A stretch of 64,000 nucleotides of DNA, taken from contig CALKHP010000060.1 of the NCBI GenBank assembly GCA_937988775.1, positions 1 to 64,000 on the forward strand. Reading direction: 5' to 3'. This document shows, in pieces, positions 33,639-41,681 of the stretch. The stretch comes from an uncultured Alphaproteobacteria bacterium. Its GTDB lineage: Bacteria; Pseudomonadota; Alphaproteobacteria; Rhizobiales; Beijerinckiaceae. Numbering within the stretch: position 1 is the stretch's first letter; each line of letters opens with the position of its first letter. Made by a program: the position numbers and the translations under genes. The notes beneath the pieces are model-generated. The model was given only the letters and a program-made list of their open reading frames with translations. It did not search any database and was not told the DNA's origin.

Positions 33639-34784
33639 CTACTCGGCCGCCTCGATCAGCGTATCGATCAGCTTGGCCGGGTCGACGAGATGCCCGGCAT
33701 GGTCGCGCTTGGCTTCGAGATAGCCGATATTCTCCGCGCTGAGCCGGCCGTACACGCGCCGCGTGCCGGCAACCGCGATGCCGGCGCGCCCGAGCGCAAC
33801 CGCCTTGGCCGGGTTGTTGGTCATCAGTTCGATGGTGCCGAAGCCGAGTTGGCGCAGCATCTCGGCGGCGAAATCGAAATGGCGCCCGTCATCTTCCAGG
33901 CCGAGTGCGCGGTCGGCATCGTAGGTGTCCATGCCGTCATATTGCAGACGATAGGCGCGCATCTTGTTGGCGATGCCGTTGCCGCGCCCTTCCTGGTCGA
34001 GATAGAGCAGCACGCCGCTGCCCTGTTCCGCCATCGCCTTGACAGCGTTGCGCAATTGGTCGCCGCAATCGCAGCGCAGCGAGCCGAACAGGTCGCCGGT
34101 CAGGCAGGCGGAATGCAGCCGCACCAGCACCGGCGCGGCCGGGTCCGGCTCACCCACGATCACGGCGATCTGCTCGCGCAGGCCCTCGCCGCCGCGAAAC
34201 ACCACGAACTCCGCCTTGCGTGCATTGAACAGCGGCACCGGCGCACGCGAGACGATGTGGATGCCGGCGAGTTTCTCGGCGGCATAAGTGGCGATCGCCT
34301 CGGGCGTCACCGCGACCGCCGAAAGCTCGGTCGCGAGCGCCGGCGAAATGTCGCAGACGAGCCCGGCCGGCAGCAGCAGCGCCAGCCGCAGCAGCGCCAG
34401 CGCGCTCTCGGCGGCCGGGCCGGCCGGCAGCAGCGGAAGGGCAGGGGCCCGCATGTCCGAAACGCGGATCAGGGCATCGATGCGGGCCGGCTCGAACCCG
34501 GTCGCATCGAGCGCCATCGCCCGGTTGGCCGTGGTGGTGCCGAGATAGTGCAGCCGCGTCGCCGAGAGCAGCAGCCGCACGCCACCGCTCGCGGTGGCGC
34601 GCAGGCCGCCGAGCATGGCATCGGTCGCCGATTCGGCGGCGGCAAGCGCCAGCGTGCCCGCGCCATGCGCAATCAGCACGGCGCGGCCGGCGCGCAACTC
34701 GGCGACAGCCCGCTCGACGGGTGTCTGGTCGCGGTCTCCGAAAAGCTTTAGGACTTCGGCAGATATCGGCGTGCTCGACATCAT
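33639..34784 (-). CDS. ribA: GTP cyclohydrolase II with degenerate RibB-like N-terminal domain
   Basis: A 381-residue RibBA-shaped protein. The C-terminal half is a complete GTP cyclohydrolase II: RLHSACLTGDLFGSLRCDCGDQL carries the zinc cysteines, LYLDQEGRGNGIANKMRAY the catalytic loop, and GFGTIELMTNNPAKAVAL the GTP-binding end. It should open GTP to the diaminopyrimidinone that starts riboflavin synthesis. The N-terminal half aligns with RibB in layout, but the acidic active-site loop has become LIAHGAGTLALAAAESAT, so DHBP synthase activity is not expected. Start ATG 34784 or 34781. It is divergent from a RibD-C-type reductase. Confidence 0.93.
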   Translation of the reverse strand: MMSSTPISAEVLKLFGDRDQTPVERAVAELRAGRAVLIAHGAGTLALAAAESATDAMLGGLRATASGGVRLLLSATRLHYLGTTTANRAMALDATGFEPARIDALIRVSDMRAPALPLLPAGPAAESALALLRLALLLPAGLVCDISPALATELSAVAVTPEAIATYAAEKLAGIHIVSRAPVPLFNARKAEFVVFRGGEGLREQIAVIVGEPDPAAPVLVRLHSACLTGDLFGSLRCDCGDQLRNAVKAMAEQGSGVLLYLDQEGRGNGIANKMRAYRLQYDGMDTYDADRALGLEDDGRHFDFAAEMLRQLGFGTIELMTNNPAKAVALGRAGIAVAGTRRVYGRLSAENIGYLEAKRDHAGHLVDPAKLIDTLIEAAE

Positions 34785-34865
34785 CAGGTGGCTTTCGCTG
34801 CTCCGGCGCGGAAGAAATTGCACGAGTGGCTAGTGTTTACGTGTGGACTGAGGCGGAAAAACGCA

Positions 34866-35654
34866 ATGACTCGCCATGCGTTTAAGCACATCTGGCCCCT
34901 TCTCGTCGAGCATGGCGCCGAGGCTCTCGCCATGCCCACGGTGGCCCGCCACGCCCTGGTCGCAGCCTATCAACCGCTGCTCGAGGCCTCCGGTTCCCGC
35001 ACGTTTGTGCTGGGGCAACTTGGCCAGTCGCTTGACGGCCGCATCGCCACGCCGACCGGCTGCTCGCGCGATATCAACGGCGCCGCCGCCCTCGATCACC
35101 TGCATCGGCTGCGGGCGCTGGTCGATGCCGTCGTGGTCGGCGCGGGCACGATGATCGCGGATAATCCACGGCTTTCGACGCGCCGCGTCCTCGGGCGCAG
35201 CCCGGCGCGCGTGCTGATCGATCCGCGTGGACGGGCGCGCGGCGCGACGCGCTGGCTGGCCGCGGACGGTTGCCGCCATATCGTGTTTTCCGATGCCGGG
35301 GACGGCTGGCCGGCCAGCGTCGAGCGCATCGGCTCGGCCGCGGGAGATGGTGTTTTTTCGCCCGCCGACATCGTCGCGGTGCTGGCGCGGCGCGGCCTTC
35401 ACAAGCTGTTGATCGAGGGCGGTGCCGATACGATTTCGCGTTTCATCGACACCGGCACCATGGACCGGCTGCACATCCTGCTCGCCCCCGTCATTATCGG
35501 CTCCGGCCGGACGGGTCTGAATCTCAAGCCGATCGATGGGCTGGAAGCGGCGCTGCGCCCGGCCATGCGCCAGTTCGCGCTCGAGGGCGGCGACGTACTG
35601 TTCGACTGCGATCTGCGTGACTCAGTTTCTGAGTCTTCCACGCCTTCCTGTTGA
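34866..35654 (+). CDS. RibD C-terminal (dihydrofolate-reductase-fold) reductase
   Basis: A 262-residue NAD(P)H reductase of the RibD-C/bacterial DHFR-like fold. After about 55 poorly conserved residues comes the domain: FVLGQLGQSLDGRIATPTG, the hinge DAVVVGAGTMIADNPRLSTR, and the substrate-binding HKLLIEGGADTISRFIDTG, ending in LAPVIIGSGR. RibD-C enzymes reduce the ribosyl side chain of the pyrimidine intermediate after RibA. The N-terminal deaminase of RibD is absent, so this is a stand-alone reductase. It is divergent from ribA across only 81 bp, implying shared control. It could equally act in a RibA-fed secondary pathway, as ToxE-like proteins do. Confidence 0.88.
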   Translation: MTRHAFKHIWPLLVEHGAEALAMPTVARHALVAAYQPLLEASGSRTFVLGQLGQSLDGRIATPTGCSRDINGAAALDHLHRLRALVDAVVVGAGTMIADNPRLSTRRVLGRSPARVLIDPRGRARGATRWLAADGCRHIVFSDAGDGWPASVERIGSAAGDGVFSPADIVAVLARRGLHKLLIEGGADTISRFIDTGTMDRLHILLAPVIIGSGRTGLNLKPIDGLEAALRPAMRQFALEGGDVLFDCDLRDSVSESSTPSC

Positions 35655-35663
35655 TTTCGCTTT

Positions 35664-35766
35664 CCTTCTCCCGCTCGCGGGAGAAGGTTCCGGCAGGAGG
35701 ATGAGGGAGCCATAGACACCCTCACCCGGCGCTACGCGCCACCCTCTCCCGCCTGCGGGAGAGGGG
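35664..35766. repeat. Family A composite repeat, diverged inverted pair
   Basis: A forward hairpin CCTTCTCCCGCTCGCGGGAGAAGG (35664-35687) carries the tail TTCCGGCAGGAGGATGAGGG, then an inverted unit (about 35718-35766) reads CACCCTCACCCGGCGCTACGCGCCACCCTCTCCCGCCTGCGGGAGAGGG. This is the most diverged of the composites, filling the gap between two convergent genes. Confidence 0.8.
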
Positions 35767-35778
35767 TATCCTGCAACC

Positions 35779-37212
35779 CTAAACCGGTAAGGCGGGCGGC
35801 GCGTTGTCGCCGATCGAGATGACCTTGCCGGGATTGAGCAGGTTGTCGGGATCGAGAGCGCGCTTGAGCGTGCGCATCAGGTCGATGGTGACCGGGTCCT
35901 TGTAATGCACCAACTCGTCGCGCTTGATCAGCCCGATGCCATGCTCGGCCGCGATCGAGCCGTGCAGCGCCACCACCTTGTCATGCACGATGGTGTTGAA
36001 ATGGTGCCACTCGGCCAGGTAGGCGGCCGGGTCCATGCCGACCGGCTGGCTCAGGTTGAAATGGATGTTGCCGTCGCCGGCATGGCCGAAGGCGCACACC
36101 CGGATGCCGGGCAGCGCCGCCTCGCACAGCGCCGTGGCCTCGACGATGAAATCGGCGACGCGCGACACCGGCACCGAGACGTCATGCTTGATCGAGGCGC
36201 CTTCCGGCCCCTGCGCTTCCGACAGGCCCTCGCGGATGCGCCAGAAGCCGAGCGCCTGCGCCTCGCTCTGGGCGATGGTCGCATCCTCGATCAGCCCATC
36301 CTCGAAGGCTGCGCCGAGCAGGGTCTCGAGATCGTCCCGCAGCGGCGCATCGGCGGCCGGCGAGGTCAGTTCGATCACCGCCAGCCAGGCGTGATCGCCG
36401 GCGAGCGGGCGCACGGTGCCGGGAATATGCTTCAGCGACGCCTCCAGCCCGAAACGCGGCAGCAGTTCGAAGGCCGAAAGCGCCGTGCCGCAATCGGCGC
36501 GCGCCTTTTGGAACAGGGCCATCATCGCATGTGGTGTCGCCGCGCCGACGAAGGCGATCGCTCGCGACAGCGGCTTCGGGAACAGCTTGAGGCTGGCGGC
36601 GGTGACGATGCCGAGCGTGCCTTCCGAGCCGATGAACAGGTGCTTGAGGTCGTAGCCGGCATTGTCCTTGCGCAGCTTCTTGAGCCCGTTCCAGATGCGG
36701 CCATCGGCCAGCACCACTTCGAGGCCGAGCACGAGATCGCGCGTGTTACCGTAGCGCAGCACGCCGATGCCGCCGGCATTGCTGGAGACGTTGCCGCCGA
36801 TGCGGCACGAGCCTTCCGCGCCGAGCGAGAGCGGGAACAGCATGCCGGCATCGGAGGCCGCCCGCTGTACATCGGCGAGAACCATGCCGGCGCCGACCGT
36901 GATGGTGGCGTTGGCGACGTCGAGATCCTGCACGGTGTTCATGCGTTCGGTCGAGATGACGAGCGCATCGTAGGGCACGCCACCGCCGGTCAGCCCGGTA
37001 TTGCCGCTATGGACGACGATCGGCGTGCCGGCGGCGCGCGCCAGCTTGACGATCTCCGCCACCTCGGCCGTCGAGCGCGGCTTGAGCACGGCGAGCGCCC
37101 GCCCGCGATAGAGCTTGCGGCCCTCGTGCTCGTGAGGCTCCTTGTCGACTGGATCGGTGAAAATGGAGTTCGGGCCGAGGCCGGCGGCGAGGCGGGAAAG
37201 AAGGTCGCTCAT
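35779..37212 (-). CDS. FAD-binding oxidase, GlcD/D-2-hydroxyacid dehydrogenase type
   Basis: A 477-residue flavoprotein of the VAO/PCMH group. The FAD-binding segment contains PIVVHSGNTGLTGGGVPY, EGSCRIGGNVSSNAGGIGVLRYGNTRDLV and GSEGTLGIVTAASLKLFP. The C-terminal oxidase domain has CAFGHAGDGNIHFNLSQPVG and IAAEHGIGLIKRDEL, the metal-binding histidines of D-lactate, D-2-hydroxyglutarate and glycolate (GlcD) dehydrogenases. It oxidises a D-2-hydroxy acid to a 2-oxo acid; the substrate is unresolved. The start is uncertain (ATG 37212 or 37221). opgH lies directly upstream on the same strand. Confidence 0.92.
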   Translation of the reverse strand: MSDLLSRLAAGLGPNSIFTDPVDKEPHEHEGRKLYRGRALAVLKPRSTAEVAEIVKLARAAGTPIVVHSGNTGLTGGGVPYDALVISTERMNTVQDLDVANATITVGAGMVLADVQRAASDAGMLFPLSLGAEGSCRIGGNVSSNAGGIGVLRYGNTRDLVLGLEVVLADGRIWNGLKKLRKDNAGYDLKHLFIGSEGTLGIVTAASLKLFPKPLSRAIAFVGAATPHAMMALFQKARADCGTALSAFELLPRFGLEASLKHIPGTVRPLAGDHAWLAVIELTSPAADAPLRDDLETLLGAAFEDGLIEDATIAQSEAQALGFWRIREGLSEAQGPEGASIKHDVSVPVSRVADFIVEATALCEAALPGIRVCAFGHAGDGNIHFNLSQPVGMDPAAYLAEWHHFNTIVHDKVVALHGSIAAEHGIGLIKRDELVHYKDPVTIDLMRTLKRALDPDNLLNPGKVISIGDNAPPALPV

Positions 37213-37231
37213 GACCTGCATCAATGGCGCG

Positions 37232-39061
37232 TCAGGCGCGGTTTGTCACCTCTTGCAATGCGCTAATTTGCGGCCGGTCCGCAGCCTCTTCCGGAATGGC
37301 GCACAGGCCGCGCCGCGCGAGCCACCGGCCGAGGCCGGGCGAAGCCGTCCAGACCGCGAAAGGCGCAGCAAGCAGCAGCCCGGCCAGCATCGGCGCCGCC
37401 CACCACAACGCGGACGGCATCGCTGCGGCCAGTGCCGCGAAGATCAGCAAGCCGAACAGGAATTGCGGCCACAGCCCGCGCAGCGCCGTGCGCCATGACA
37501 GCCGCTCGGCATCGCGCATCTGGCCGCTCCATGTCACGGTGCGCCCGAATGGCAGGCCGATCATGAAGATCGAGATGCGCAGCGCTACGATCGGCCCGAG
37601 CAGCAGGCTGAACACGAATTCGACCAGGGAGCCCGCCAGCACGCGCCCCGCGCCGCCGTAGCGTGCTCGCACGGCCGGCTGCATCAGCACATCGGTGACG
37701 CCGGCGATCTTCGGCAACAGGTTCATCAGCAGCAGCGAGACGAACAGCGTCAGCCCGAGCCCGGCCGGATATGGTTCCGCCGTCAGCTTGACCTGGAACA
37801 CGCGCAGCAGGCCGACGACGATGAAGGCCATCCAGGCGAGCGAGCCGAAATACATCGCGATCGCCCAGGCGAGTTGGAACCGGCTGAGCGGCTTCAGGCC
37901 GGGCATCGCCAGCAGCCGCCAATATTGCATGTTGCCCTGGCACCAGCGCAGGTCGCGCCGGGTGAACTCGAGCAGATGCGGCGGGTTGTCCTCGTAGCTC
38001 TCGCATTCCTGCGGCAGCACGCGCACTTCGTAGCCGGCGCGCCGCATCAGCGCCGCCTCGACCTGATCATGCGAGAGGATGTCGCCGCCAAGCGGCGGCC
38101 GGCCCGGCAGGCGCGGCAGCGCGCAATGCTCGCGGAACGGCGCGACGCGCAGCACCGCGTTATGGCCCCAATACGGCCCGCAATCGCCGGTCCACCACGC
38201 AGCGCCCATGGTATAGGAGCGCATGCCGTGGCGCATGCCGAACTGGAAGATGCGCGCGAAGGCGCTCTCGGCCGGCAGGCCGACCACCAGGCTTTGCAGG
38301 ATGCCGAGGCGCGGATTGGCCTGCATGATGCGCACGAGGCGCAGGATGGTGTCCGCGCCCATCAGGCTGTCGGCGTCGAGGCCGATCATCAGGTCGTAAT
38401 CGTCGCCCCAGCGCGCGAGGAAATCGCGGATATTGCCGGCCTTGAAACCCTCGTTACTCGCCCGGCGGCGGTAGTGCAGGGGGGAGCTCTCCTCCTCATC
38501 CTGCCAGCGCCGGAAACAGGCTTCCTCGGCGGCGGCGATCTCCGGCACCGTGCTGTCCGAGAGTACGAAATAGGCGAAGCGAGCGGCATCGGGCGTGTTG
38601 TCGAGCCCGTGCTTGACGCGCCTGAAGCGCGCCAGAGCGCGCTCCGGGTCTTCGTTGCGCAGCGTCATGCAGATCGCGATCCGCGCCGTGATCGGCTCGC
38701 AGGCGGGGCCGTTGAAAGCGTAGGGCGCGACGGCCCGCATGCCATCCTCGCGCGCATGCAGCAGCCACAGGCCGACCAGCGCATTCCACACGCCGAGGAT
38801 CGTCCATGGCGTCGACAGCATGAAGGTTGCCAGCAGCGCCATGTCGAGCGCTGTCCAGCCGCCGGTCGAGACCAGCCTGGCGAAGGCGGCGGTCACCACC
38901 GCGAAGGTGGCAAGATTCAGCACCGCGACCAGCACGCGCCGGCGGAACAGCACGCTGGTGGATTGCGTTCCGGTCGGCGTCAGCCCATTGGAAAACAGGG
39001 TGGCGAGCGGTTCGGCGGCGATCGGTTGCGTCGCCGTCTCGTTGATGTGATCCATCGCCAT
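37232..39061 (-). CDS. opgH: Glucans biosynthesis glucosyltransferase OpgH (MdoH)
   Basis: A 609-residue inner-membrane GT2 glucosyltransferase that polymerises UDP-glucose into the beta-1,2 backbone of osmoregulated periplasmic glucans. Two N-terminal TM helices precede the catalytic domain with GLDADSLMG (DxD), LQSLVVGLPAESAFARIFQ, GHNAVLR, LGGDILSHDQVEAALMRRAG and the processive QxxRW signature as RRDLRWCQGN. Several TM helices follow. It is shorter than the roughly 850-residue E. coli protein, lacking the long N-terminal extension. The usual partner opgG is not in the window. Start ATG 39061 or 39055. Confidence 0.94.
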   Translation of the reverse strand: MAMDHINETATQPIAAEPLATLFSNGLTPTGTQSTSVLFRRRVLVAVLNLATFAVVTAAFARLVSTGGWTALDMALLATFMLSTPWTILGVWNALVGLWLLHAREDGMRAVAPYAFNGPACEPITARIAICMTLRNEDPERALARFRRVKHGLDNTPDAARFAYFVLSDSTVPEIAAAEEACFRRWQDEEESSPLHYRRRASNEGFKAGNIRDFLARWGDDYDLMIGLDADSLMGADTILRLVRIMQANPRLGILQSLVVGLPAESAFARIFQFGMRHGMRSYTMGAAWWTGDCGPYWGHNAVLRVAPFREHCALPRLPGRPPLGGDILSHDQVEAALMRRAGYEVRVLPQECESYEDNPPHLLEFTRRDLRWCQGNMQYWRLLAMPGLKPLSRFQLAWAIAMYFGSLAWMAFIVVGLLRVFQVKLTAEPYPAGLGLTLFVSLLLMNLLPKIAGVTDVLMQPAVRARYGGAGRVLAGSLVEFVFSLLLGPIVALRISIFMIGLPFGRTVTWSGQMRDAERLSWRTALRGLWPQFLFGLLIFAALAAAMPSALWWAAPMLAGLLLAAPFAVWTASPGLGRWLARRGLCAIPEEAADRPQISALQEVTNRA

Positions 39062-39162
39062 TCGTGGCCAAGCTATTGTGTCGCCGGGATGGCGATGCAT
39101 CCGTTGCTACCGCGCTCGCGCGCGCAATGGTAGCCCGTCAATAGAAGGGGGCTTTCACAACC

Positions 39163-40170
39163 ATGCGAACGGATGATGCGAGAGCGCTGTGGTATGAGGC
39201 CGGCGGCGTGGCAAGCCTGCACACCGAGCCCCTTGCGGCGCGCGGCGCGGGCAGCTTGCTGGTGCGCAGTCTGTATTCCGGCGTCAGCCGCGGCACCGAG
39301 CGGCTTGTTTTGCAAGGCAACGTGCCGGCGGCGGAGGCGGCGCGCATGCGCTGCCCGTTCCAGCACGGCGATTTTCCGCATCCGGTCAAATACGGGTATC
39401 AGGCCGTCGGCATGGTCGAGGATGGCCCGCCCGCCTGGCGCGGCCGCACGGTGTTCGCGCTGCACCCGCACCAGACGCGTTTCGTCATGCCGGTCGAGGC
39501 TGTCGTGCCGGTGCCCGACGCCGTGCCGGCGCGCCGCGCGGCGCTCGCCGGCAACATGGAAACCGCCCTGAACGCGCTCTGGGATGCCGGAGCTGGCCCG
39601 GCCGACCGCATCACCGTGGTCGGCGCCGGACTGGTCGGCCTGTTGACGGCGGCGCTTGCCGCGCGGCTGCCCGGCGCGCGCGTCACGGTGGTCGATATCG
39701 AACCGGCGCGCGCGCCGGTCGCCGCCATGTTCGGCGCGGCGTTCCGCTTGCCGGGCGAGGTCGAGCCGGAGGCCGATATCGTGTTCCACGCCAGCGCCAG
39801 CGAGGCCGGGCTCGCGACCGCCATCGCCGCCGCCGGCTATGAGGCGCGCATCGTCGAGATGAGCTGGTATGGCGCGCGCGCCGTGAACGTGGCGCTCGGC
39901 GGCGCTTTCCACAGCCGGCGGTTGTCGCTGGTCTCGTCCCAGGTCGGCGCGGTGTCGCCGGGCCGGCGCGCGCGCTGGGATAACCGCCGCCGCCTCGCCG
40001 CCGCGCTCGACCTGCTCGCCGATGCCCGGCTCGACGCGCTGGTCACGCATGAGGTCGCCTTCGAGGAGGCGCCCGCCCGCCTGCCAGCGCTGCTGGCGGC
40101 CGGGGCGGATGCGCTCGGCATCGTGTTGCGCTACACCCCGGAACAGGAGTGCCTGCATGTTTTCCGTTGA
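39163..40170 (+). CDS. BchC-like MDR dehydrogenase, zinc ligands not conserved
   Basis: A 335-residue medium-chain dehydrogenase/reductase. The N-terminal GroES-like part has RSLYSGVSRGTERLVLQG, the S-x-GTE pattern of BchC/threonine-dehydrogenase-like proteins, where the catalytic-zinc Cys is replaced by Ser. HPVKYGYQAVGMVEDG follows, and the Rossmann motif is ITVVGAGLVGLLTAALAA. A structural zinc Cys cluster is absent. It should oxidise or reduce a side-chain alcohol or ketone with NAD(P). Its end overlaps the next gene by 14 bp, making it first of a tight three-gene operon with a PTPS-like protein and a glycosyltransferase. Confidence 0.85.
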   Translation: MRTDDARALWYEAGGVASLHTEPLAARGAGSLLVRSLYSGVSRGTERLVLQGNVPAAEAARMRCPFQHGDFPHPVKYGYQAVGMVEDGPPAWRGRTVFALHPHQTRFVMPVEAVVPVPDAVPARRAALAGNMETALNALWDAGAGPADRITVVGAGLVGLLTAALAARLPGARVTVVDIEPARAPVAAMFGAAFRLPGEVEPEADIVFHASASEAGLATAIAAAGYEARIVEMSWYGARAVNVALGGAFHSRRLSLVSSQVGAVSPGRRARWDNRRRLAAALDLLADARLDALVTHEVAFEEAPARLPALLAAGADALGIVLRYTPEQECLHVFR

Positions 40171-40558
40171 AGTGCGCGATCGCATCATGATCGCCCATTC
40201 GTTACCCGATCCGTTCTTCGGCCCGGCGCAGGCGCTGCACGGCGCGACCTTCGTCGTCGATGCCGCCTTCTTCAGCGAGGCGTTGAACGAGCATAATGTC
40301 GTGGTCGATATCGGCGCGGCGGCGGCGGCGCTGCACGATGCGCTGGCGCCGCTCGCCTACCAGAATCTCGACGCCCTGCCGCAATTTTCACGTGTGCTGA
40401 CCACGACCGAATTCCTGTGCAAGCACATCTTCGACCAACTCGCCGAAGCGGCGCGGACGGGCGCTCTCGGCACGGACGGCCACGGGCTCGCCAGGCTCCG
40501 CGTCACGCTGCACGAGACGGATTTGGCGCGGGCGACCTATGAGGGCCCCCTGCTTTGA
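40157..40558 (+). CDS. 6-pyruvoyl-tetrahydropterin synthase/QueD-like protein with altered active site
   Basis: A 133-residue T-fold protein. It keeps the PTPS framework: the first zinc His in RIMIAHSL, the second in QALHGATFVVDA, VVVDIGAAAAAL (the VxDF strand), YQNLDALPQF (LDHxxLN position), the TTEFLCKHIFD helix and the distal Glu in LHETDLARATYEG. However the canonical HGH is HGA and the catalytic Cys just before it is missing, so classical PTPS or QueD chemistry is unlikely. It overlaps the upstream dehydrogenase by 14 bp and the GT4 gene by 4 bp. CAGGAGT supports ATG 40157. Confidence 0.82.
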   Translation: MFSVEVRDRIMIAHSLPDPFFGPAQALHGATFVVDAAFFSEALNEHNVVVDIGAAAAALHDALAPLAYQNLDALPQFSRVLTTTEFLCKHIFDQLAEAARTGALGTDGHGLARLRVTLHETDLARATYEGPLL

Positions 40559-41604
40559 GCGCATTCGCCTTTGCGGTCCCGGGCGATCTCGACCGGCCGA
40601 CCGGCGGCTATGCCTATGATCGCGCGGTGATCGCCGCCTGCGGAGACCGGGGCGTAAGGGTCAGGCATCTGGCGTTGCCGGATGATTTTCCGGCCCCATC
40701 TGCGCGAAGCCTGCGCGAGACGGCGGCGGCCTTTGCCAGCGTGCCGGCCGAGTGCCCGATCCTGGTCGACGGGCTTGCCTTCGGCGCGCTGCCGGCAGAT
40801 CTGTTGCGCGGTTCGGGCCGCCGCTTCGTTGCGCTGGTGCATCATCCGCTGGCGCTCGAGAGCGGCCTCCCGCCCGATCGTGCCGCTGCGCTGCGGCTGA
40901 GCGAACGCGCGGCGCTCGCCGAGGCGCGGGCGGTGATTGCCACCAGCCCGTCTACTGCACGAACGCTCGTTGCCGATTATGCGGTGCCGGCCGCGCGCAT
41001 CACGGTTGCATTGCCCGGCGTCGCGCCGGCCTCGCGCGCAACCGGCAGCGGTGCCGTGCCGGTGATCCTTTCGGTCGGCGCCGTGATCCCGCGCAAGGCC
41101 TATACCGTCCTCGTCGAGGCCCTTGCCGCCCTTGCCGGGCAGATGTGGCAGGCCGAAATCGTCGGCGCGACCGATCACGATTGCGCCGAAGCGGCCCGCG
41201 TCGCCCATGCCATCGCCGCGCACCGGCTCGAAAGCCGTATCAGCCTCGTTGGCCAATTCAACGCGGCCGAGTTGCAGCGCGCTTACGCGCGCGCCGACGT
41301 TTTCGTGCTGGCTTCGCTCCATGAGGGCTACGGCATGGTGCTGACGGAGGCGCTGGCGCGCGGCCTGCCGGTGGTCGCCACGCGGGCCGGTGCGATCCCC
41401 GATACGATGCCGCCCGAGGCAGGGTTGCTGGTTCCGGCCGGCGAAGCGGGCGCGCTTGCGCAAGCGCTCGGTCACCTGCTCGGCGACGTGCCGGCCCGGC
41501 GCCGATTGGCGGATGCCGCCTGGCGGCACGCTGCTCACCTGCCGCGTTGGCCGGATACGGCGGCTGCGCTGTGCCGTGTGATGCTGGACGTATGCGCGGC
41601 TTGA
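40555..41604 (+). CDS. Glycosyltransferase family 4
   Basis: A 349-residue GT-B retaining glycosyltransferase. The N-terminal half begins AFAVPGDLDRPTGGYAYDR, an acceptor-domain start with a glycine-rich loop. The C-terminal nucleotide-sugar half has SVGAVIPRKAYTVLVEALAAL and the E-x7-E motif LHEGYGMVLTEALARGLPVVAT. It starts at TTG 40555 overlapping the PTPS-like stop as TTGA, so it is the third coupled gene. Coupling with a pterin-fold enzyme and dehydrogenase suggests the acceptor is a small molecule, possibly a pteridine, rather than lipid or polysaccharide. That is inference. Confidence 0.88.
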   Translation: MSAFAFAVPGDLDRPTGGYAYDRAVIAACGDRGVRVRHLALPDDFPAPSARSLRETAAAFASVPAECPILVDGLAFGALPADLLRGSGRRFVALVHHPLALESGLPPDRAAALRLSERAALAEARAVIATSPSTARTLVADYAVPAARITVALPGVAPASRATGSGAVPVILSVGAVIPRKAYTVLVEALAALAGQMWQAEIVGATDHDCAEAARVAHAIAAHRLESRISLVGQFNAAELQRAYARADVFVLASLHEGYGMVLTEALARGLPVVATRAGAIPDTMPPEAGLLVPAGEAGALAQALGHLLGDVPARRRLADAAWRHAAHLPRWPDTAAALCRVMLDVCAA

Positions 41605-41681
41605 GCAAAGCTTTTTGAAAGAAATTTCTGTCAAGGGTCGCAGCTTGCGGGGCAGAAAGCCCCGGGGAGGGGCAGGCCGAG

